Assembly: GCF_014207745.1 (NCBI RefSeq)
Contig: NZ_JACHJB010000001.1
Coordinates: 1,240,001 to 1,304,000 of the forward strand
Origin: Nonomuraea muscovyensis
Lineage (GTDB): Bacteria > Actinomycetota > Actinomycetes > Streptosporangiales > Streptosporangiaceae
Length of the DNA stretch: 64,000 bases
Reading direction: 5' to 3'
Shown here in pieces: positions 61,343-64,000 of the stretch. The notes under the pieces were generated by a model, which saw nothing but the letters and a program-made list of their open reading frames with translations, had not been told where the DNA came from and ran no database searches. The translations under genes and the position numbers were made by a program. Within the stretch, counting starts at the first letter, position 1; each line of letters opens with the position of its first letter.

Positions 61343-61461
61343 ACCGGACGCGCCGTCCCCGGCGGGCCGGCCCGCTCCGCTCATCCCGGTGATCATGCCG
61401 TCACGCTGGACGCATCCTGGCCGGCTCCGCCGTGACCCCTGCCACGGGTGGGCGCCGCGGC

Positions 61462-62136
61462 TCAGTCCCTGACCGCGACCGGCCGTTTCAGCAGCCAGAG
61501 CGCCGCGCGCTGGAGCAGCGTCCGGTGGATCTCGTTGTCGTAGGAGCGCGTGTCGTGGCCGAGCGCGTCGTAGAGGACGCGGCCACGCCGTACCGGACGG
61601 GCCCAGACGAGCGGCTGGCCGCCCGAGGAGGCGAGCGGCCGGACGTCGGGCAGCACGTCCAGGTCGCTGTAGACCTCGTCCACCACGTCGAAGTCGCGCA
61701 GCCCCTCGACGACCGGGTGGCCGCCGTGCACCCGCACGCCGGTCCAGCCGAGCGGCGGGTGGTGCGACTTCGGCCAGGTCCAGCAGCCGCCCAGCACGCG
61801 GGACCAGCCCTGCCAGTCGTCGAAGCAGATGGAGGCGGCGTGCATGGCCAGCAGCCCGCCGCCCCGGTCGAGGTGGTCGAGCAGCGTGGTGCGGGCCTCG
61901 GCGGGCAGCTCGAAACGCCACCGCTCACGCAGGTCGGCGAACCGGTCGGACTCCATCCGCCAGCGCAGCGCGTTGACGGTGATGAGCTGCGTCTCCGACG
62001 GCTCGCTCAGCGCTCCGGCGATGTCCTCGGTGATCTCCGACTCGATCCCCACCTCCGCGAGCACCTCGGCCAGGGCCGCCGAGGTGGCGTCGAAGTCGTG
62101 GAACGGGCCTCCTGACAGGATCAGATTTCTCGCCAT
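61462..62136 (-). CDS. ThuA domain protein
   Basis: 224 residues. Class I glutamine-amidotransferase-like ThuA fold: NLILSGGPFHDFDATSAALA, DHLDRGGGLLAMHAASICFD and GGHPVVEGLRDFDVVDEVYS, with RGRVLYDALGHDTRSYDN at the end. ThuA family members occur in sugar (trehalose/glucoside) utilisation, but exact activity is uncertain. Stands alone, divergent from the ECF41 promoter region. Confidence 0.85.
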   Translation of the reverse strand: MARNLILSGGPFHDFDATSAALAEVLAEVGIESEITEDIAGALSEPSETQLITVNALRWRMESDRFADLRERWRFELPAEARTTLLDHLDRGGGLLAMHAASICFDDWQGWSRVLGGCWTWPKSHHPPLGWTGVRVHGGHPVVEGLRDFDVVDEVYSDLDVLPDVRPLASSGGQPLVWARPVRRGRVLYDALGHDTRSYDNEIHRTLLQRAALWLLKRPVAVRD

Positions 62137-62174
62137 CCGCCAAGACCATCACGCCTGCCCCCGGGGCGCCACCC

Positions 62175-62211
62175 TGTCACAGCACGAACCGTCACATCGG
62201 CGACTGTCACA
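62175..62211. repeat. Three (T/C)GTCACA elements at exact 15-bp steps
   Basis: TGTCACA at 62175-62181, CGTCACA at 62190-62196 and TGTCACA at 62205-62211. Each is an ECF41-like -35 element, but 16 bp later the sequence is CGGC and not CGTC. Confidence 0.8.
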
Positions 62212-62233
62212 TCGGCGACCTACGCAGCGGCAC

Positions 62234-62260
62234 TGTCACATCCGGTGCTGGTGTCCCGTC
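62234..62260 (+). promoter_or_regulatory. ECF41-type promoter
   Basis: TGTCACA (62234-62240), 16 bp, CGTC (62257-62260), identical to the consensus known for ECF41 sigma factors (TGTCACA-N16-CGTC). It precedes the epimerase gene and the ECF41 gene. Confidence 0.88.
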
Positions 62261-62293
62261 CATGGTACGGAACGTCCGAACCAAGGAGTGATC

Positions 62294-63190
62294 ATGCGCG
62301 TGCTCGTCGCCGGAGCCACCGGAGTCATCGGCCGGCAGCTCGTCCCACTGCTCGCGGCCGTGGGCCACGAGGTGATCGGCCTGTCCCGGGCGCCGGGCAC
62401 GGCCGTGCCCGGCGCCACGCGGACCGTCGTGGCCGACGCGCTCGACCGTGACGCGACCGTCCGCGCGGTACGGCAGGCCGCCCCCGACGCGGTCGTGCAC
62501 CTGCTCACCGCCATCCCGAAGGCCATCGACCCGAAACGGATCGACAGGCAGTTCGCGCTCACGAACCGGCTGCGCATCGAGGGCACCCGTACCCTGCTGG
62601 AGGCCGCCCCGGGGGCCCGGTTCGTCGCCCAGGGGCTCGCGTACGCCTACCGGCCCGGCGAAGGGCTCGCGGACGAGGACGCGCCGCTGTGGTCGGACCC
62701 GCCCCGGCCGTACGGGCCGGTCGTCGCCGCGCTGGCCGAGCTGGAGCGGCAGACCGTCCGGGCCGGCGGGCTGGTGCTGCGCTTCGGCCACCTCACCGGG
62801 CCCGGCTCGTTCTACGCGGACGACGGCTCCACGGCCGAGGCCGTCCGCCGGGGCCGGATGCCGGTGGTCGGCGACGGCGGCTCGGTGCTGTCGTTCACCC
62901 ACGCCCACGACGCCGCCACCGCGATCATCGCCGCCCTCGACAAGGACGTCACCGGCGCGCTCAACGTGGTCGACGACACGCCCGTGCTCATGCGCGACTG
63001 GCTGCCCGCCTACGCGCGGCGGCTCGGCGCCCCGGCTCCGCGGCGGGTGCCGGCCCTGCTGGCGCGGCTGGCCGTCGGCCCGTTCGGTGTGGCGTACATG
63101 ACCAGGCTGCGCGGCGCCGACAACAGCCGGGCGCGGATGCGACTCGACTGGCGGCCCCGCCACGCCGCCATGCTCGACCGGGAGGGATGA
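62294..63190 (+). CDS. NAD(P)-dependent epimerase-like oxidoreductase (ECF41-associated)
   Basis: 298 residues from ATG 62294 (AAGGAG, 5 nt). Rossmann start RVLVAGATGVIGRQLVPLLA, acidic/basic cofactor turn GLSRAPG, GLAYAYRPGEG and VLRFGHLTGPGSFYADDGST; C-terminal RLDWRPRHA. NmrA/SDR-extended family. It is one of the carboxymuconolactone-decarboxylase/oxidoreductase/epimerase genes that accompany ECF41 factors and are the main known targets. Its substrate is unknown. Followed, after 7 bp, by the sigma gene. Confidence 0.9.
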   Translation: MRVLVAGATGVIGRQLVPLLAAVGHEVIGLSRAPGTAVPGATRTVVADALDRDATVRAVRQAAPDAVVHLLTAIPKAIDPKRIDRQFALTNRLRIEGTRTLLEAAPGARFVAQGLAYAYRPGEGLADEDAPLWSDPPRPYGPVVAALAELERQTVRAGGLVLRFGHLTGPGSFYADDGSTAEAVRRGRMPVVGDGGSVLSFTHAHDAATAIIAALDKDVTGALNVVDDTPVLMRDWLPAYARRLGAPAPRRVPALLARLAVGPFGVAYMTRLRGADNSRARMRLDWRPRHAAMLDREG

Positions 63191-63197
63191 TCCCAGC

Positions 63198-64000
63198 GTG
63201 GACAGCATGGACAGCGTGGACTTCGAACAGCACCGGCCGACCCTGCTCGGGCTCGCCTACCGGCTGCTGGGCAGCATGTGGGACGCCGAGGACGTCGTCC
63301 AGGAGGCCTGGCTGCGCTGGCAGGCCATCGACCACGACGAGATCAGGGACCCGCGGGCGTTCCTCGTGACGGTCGTGTCGCGGCTCGCGCTCGACCAGCT
63401 CCGCTCGGCCCGGGTCAGACGCGAGTCCTACACCGGGTCGTGGCTGCCCGAACCCGTCCCCACCGCCGAGGCGGGGCCGCTCGACACGGCCGAGCTGCGC
63501 GACACGGTGTCGTACGCGACCCTGCACCTGATGGAACGGCTGTCGCCGCCGGAGCGCGCGGTGTTCGTGCTGCGGGAGGCGTTCGAGTTCCCGTACGACG
63601 AGATCGCCCGCGTCGTCGGGGTGTCCGTCGCCAACGCCCGCCAGCTCCACCGGCGCGCCTCGTTGCGGCTGGCCGACGGCCGCGACAGGTTCCAGCCGAC
63701 GGAGGAGGAGCACACCAGGCTGCTGATGCGGTTCATCGAGGCGGCGGCGGGCGGCGACCTCGGCGCGCTGGCCGAGATCCTGCACGAGGACGTCGTCATC
63801 TGGAGCGACGGCGGTGGCAAGGTGCGGGCCGCGCTGCGGCCGATCCTGGGCCGGCGCAAGGCGGTGTCGTTCATCGACGCGGTGGTCTCCCAGCACGGCT
63901 CCGAGGGCGTCGTCACGGAGGTCAACGGCCTGCCGGCGGTGTGGAGCGTCAGCGGCGGCCACCCGCAGCTCACCGCCTTCGCGGTCCGCGACGGCCGCAT
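63198..64000 (+). CDS. ECF41 RNA polymerase sigma factor, 3' end cut by window edge
   Basis: 267 codons visible. GTG 63198 lies 11 nt after GGAGGG. Region 2: LLGLAYRLLGSMWDAEDVVQ, EAWLRWQAIDHDEIRDPRAF; region 4: LSPPERAVFVLREAFEFPYD, EIARVVGVSVANARQLHRRA. The C-terminal SnoaL/NTF2-like extension typical of ECF41 is present with the DGGGK motif in VIWSDGGGKVRAALRPILG and VNGLPAVWSVSGG. The extension modulates activity in place of an anti-sigma factor. The end is outside the window. Confidence 0.95.
   Translation, partial: MDSMDSVDFEQHRPTLLGLAYRLLGSMWDAEDVVQEAWLRWQAIDHDEIRDPRAFLVTVVSRLALDQLRSARVRRESYTGSWLPEPVPTAEAGPLDTAELRDTVSYATLHLMERLSPPERAVFVLREAFEFPYDEIARVVGVSVANARQLHRRASLRLADGRDRFQPTEEEHTRLLMRFIEAAAGGDLGALAEILHEDVVIWSDGGGKVRAALRPILGRRKAVSFIDAVVSQHGSEGVVTEVNGLPAVWSVSGGHPQLTAFAVRDGR

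Noticed and set aside
1..64000. tRNA genes, insertion sequences or integration sites
   Set aside because: No tRNA-like T-loop/acceptor pairing, transposase motif or att-type direct repeat was recognised; a scan by a dedicated tool would be needed to exclude small ones.

Overview
The window looks like chromosome from a very high-G+C actinomycete, probably Streptosporangiales (Nonomuraea/Streptosporangium-like). Grounds: the G+C-saturated codon use, GTG/TTG starts with stop-start overlaps, many leaderless promoters (TANNNT, then 6-7 nt, then the start codon), and gene families such as DUF4439, DUF6986, NgcE and KstR2. The order level is inference.

Layout. 1-7.8 kb is the conserved translation operon on the minus strand (rimP-nusA-ylxR-infB-DUF503-rbfA-nrnA-truB; truB runs off the left edge). 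7.8-14.5 kb holds a 1-kb minisatellite region, a ferritin-like pair, a methyltransferase, proS flanked by tandem repeats, and a membrane protein. 14.5-29.7 kb, 37.3-41.4 kb, 43.7-45.6 kb and 58.6-59.8 kb are pieces of a steroid C/D-ring (HIP) degradation regulon: fadE33-like, fadD3, fadE30, ipdF, an SDR, echA20, ipdA, ipdB, ipdC, fadA6 and the repressor kstR2. Seven near-identical 18-bp palindromes (core AGCAAGCGCTTGGT) sit at their promoters. The same operator also marks genes that are not in the classical Mycobacterium KstR2 set: an LLM-type flavin monooxygenase, a flavin reductase, a degenerate PaaK-like protein and two Ltp/thiolase-fold proteins, one with a DUF35 partner. These are the best candidates for an undescribed branch of the pathway.

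Between the catabolic pieces lie unrelated genes: fpr-like reductase, DUF6986, cutC, a GntR regulator, a PadR/membrane-protein pair, DUF2252, ATP-grasp, two small secreted paralogues, a TetR/MFS drug-efflux pair, a pentapeptide-repeat protein and a GH3 glycosidase. 46-50 kb has a LysR regulator divergent from metE. 50-57 kb is an amino-sugar locus (RpiR, SIS isomerase, NgcEFG-like ABC importer, APH-fold kinase, divergent BadF-type kinase). 57-58.5 kb is an ECF sigma factor with a membrane partner. The right end (62.2-64 kb) is an ECF41 sigma factor with its epimerase-like partner gene and a promoter that matches the known ECF41 target sequence exactly.

G+C-rich minisatellites with 10-, 13-, 14-, 15-, 21- and 34-bp periods recur in gaps and, in frame, inside at least one gene (the SDR at 37.3-38.1 kb). 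No tRNA, rRNA, transposase, phage gene or CRISPR array was seen.
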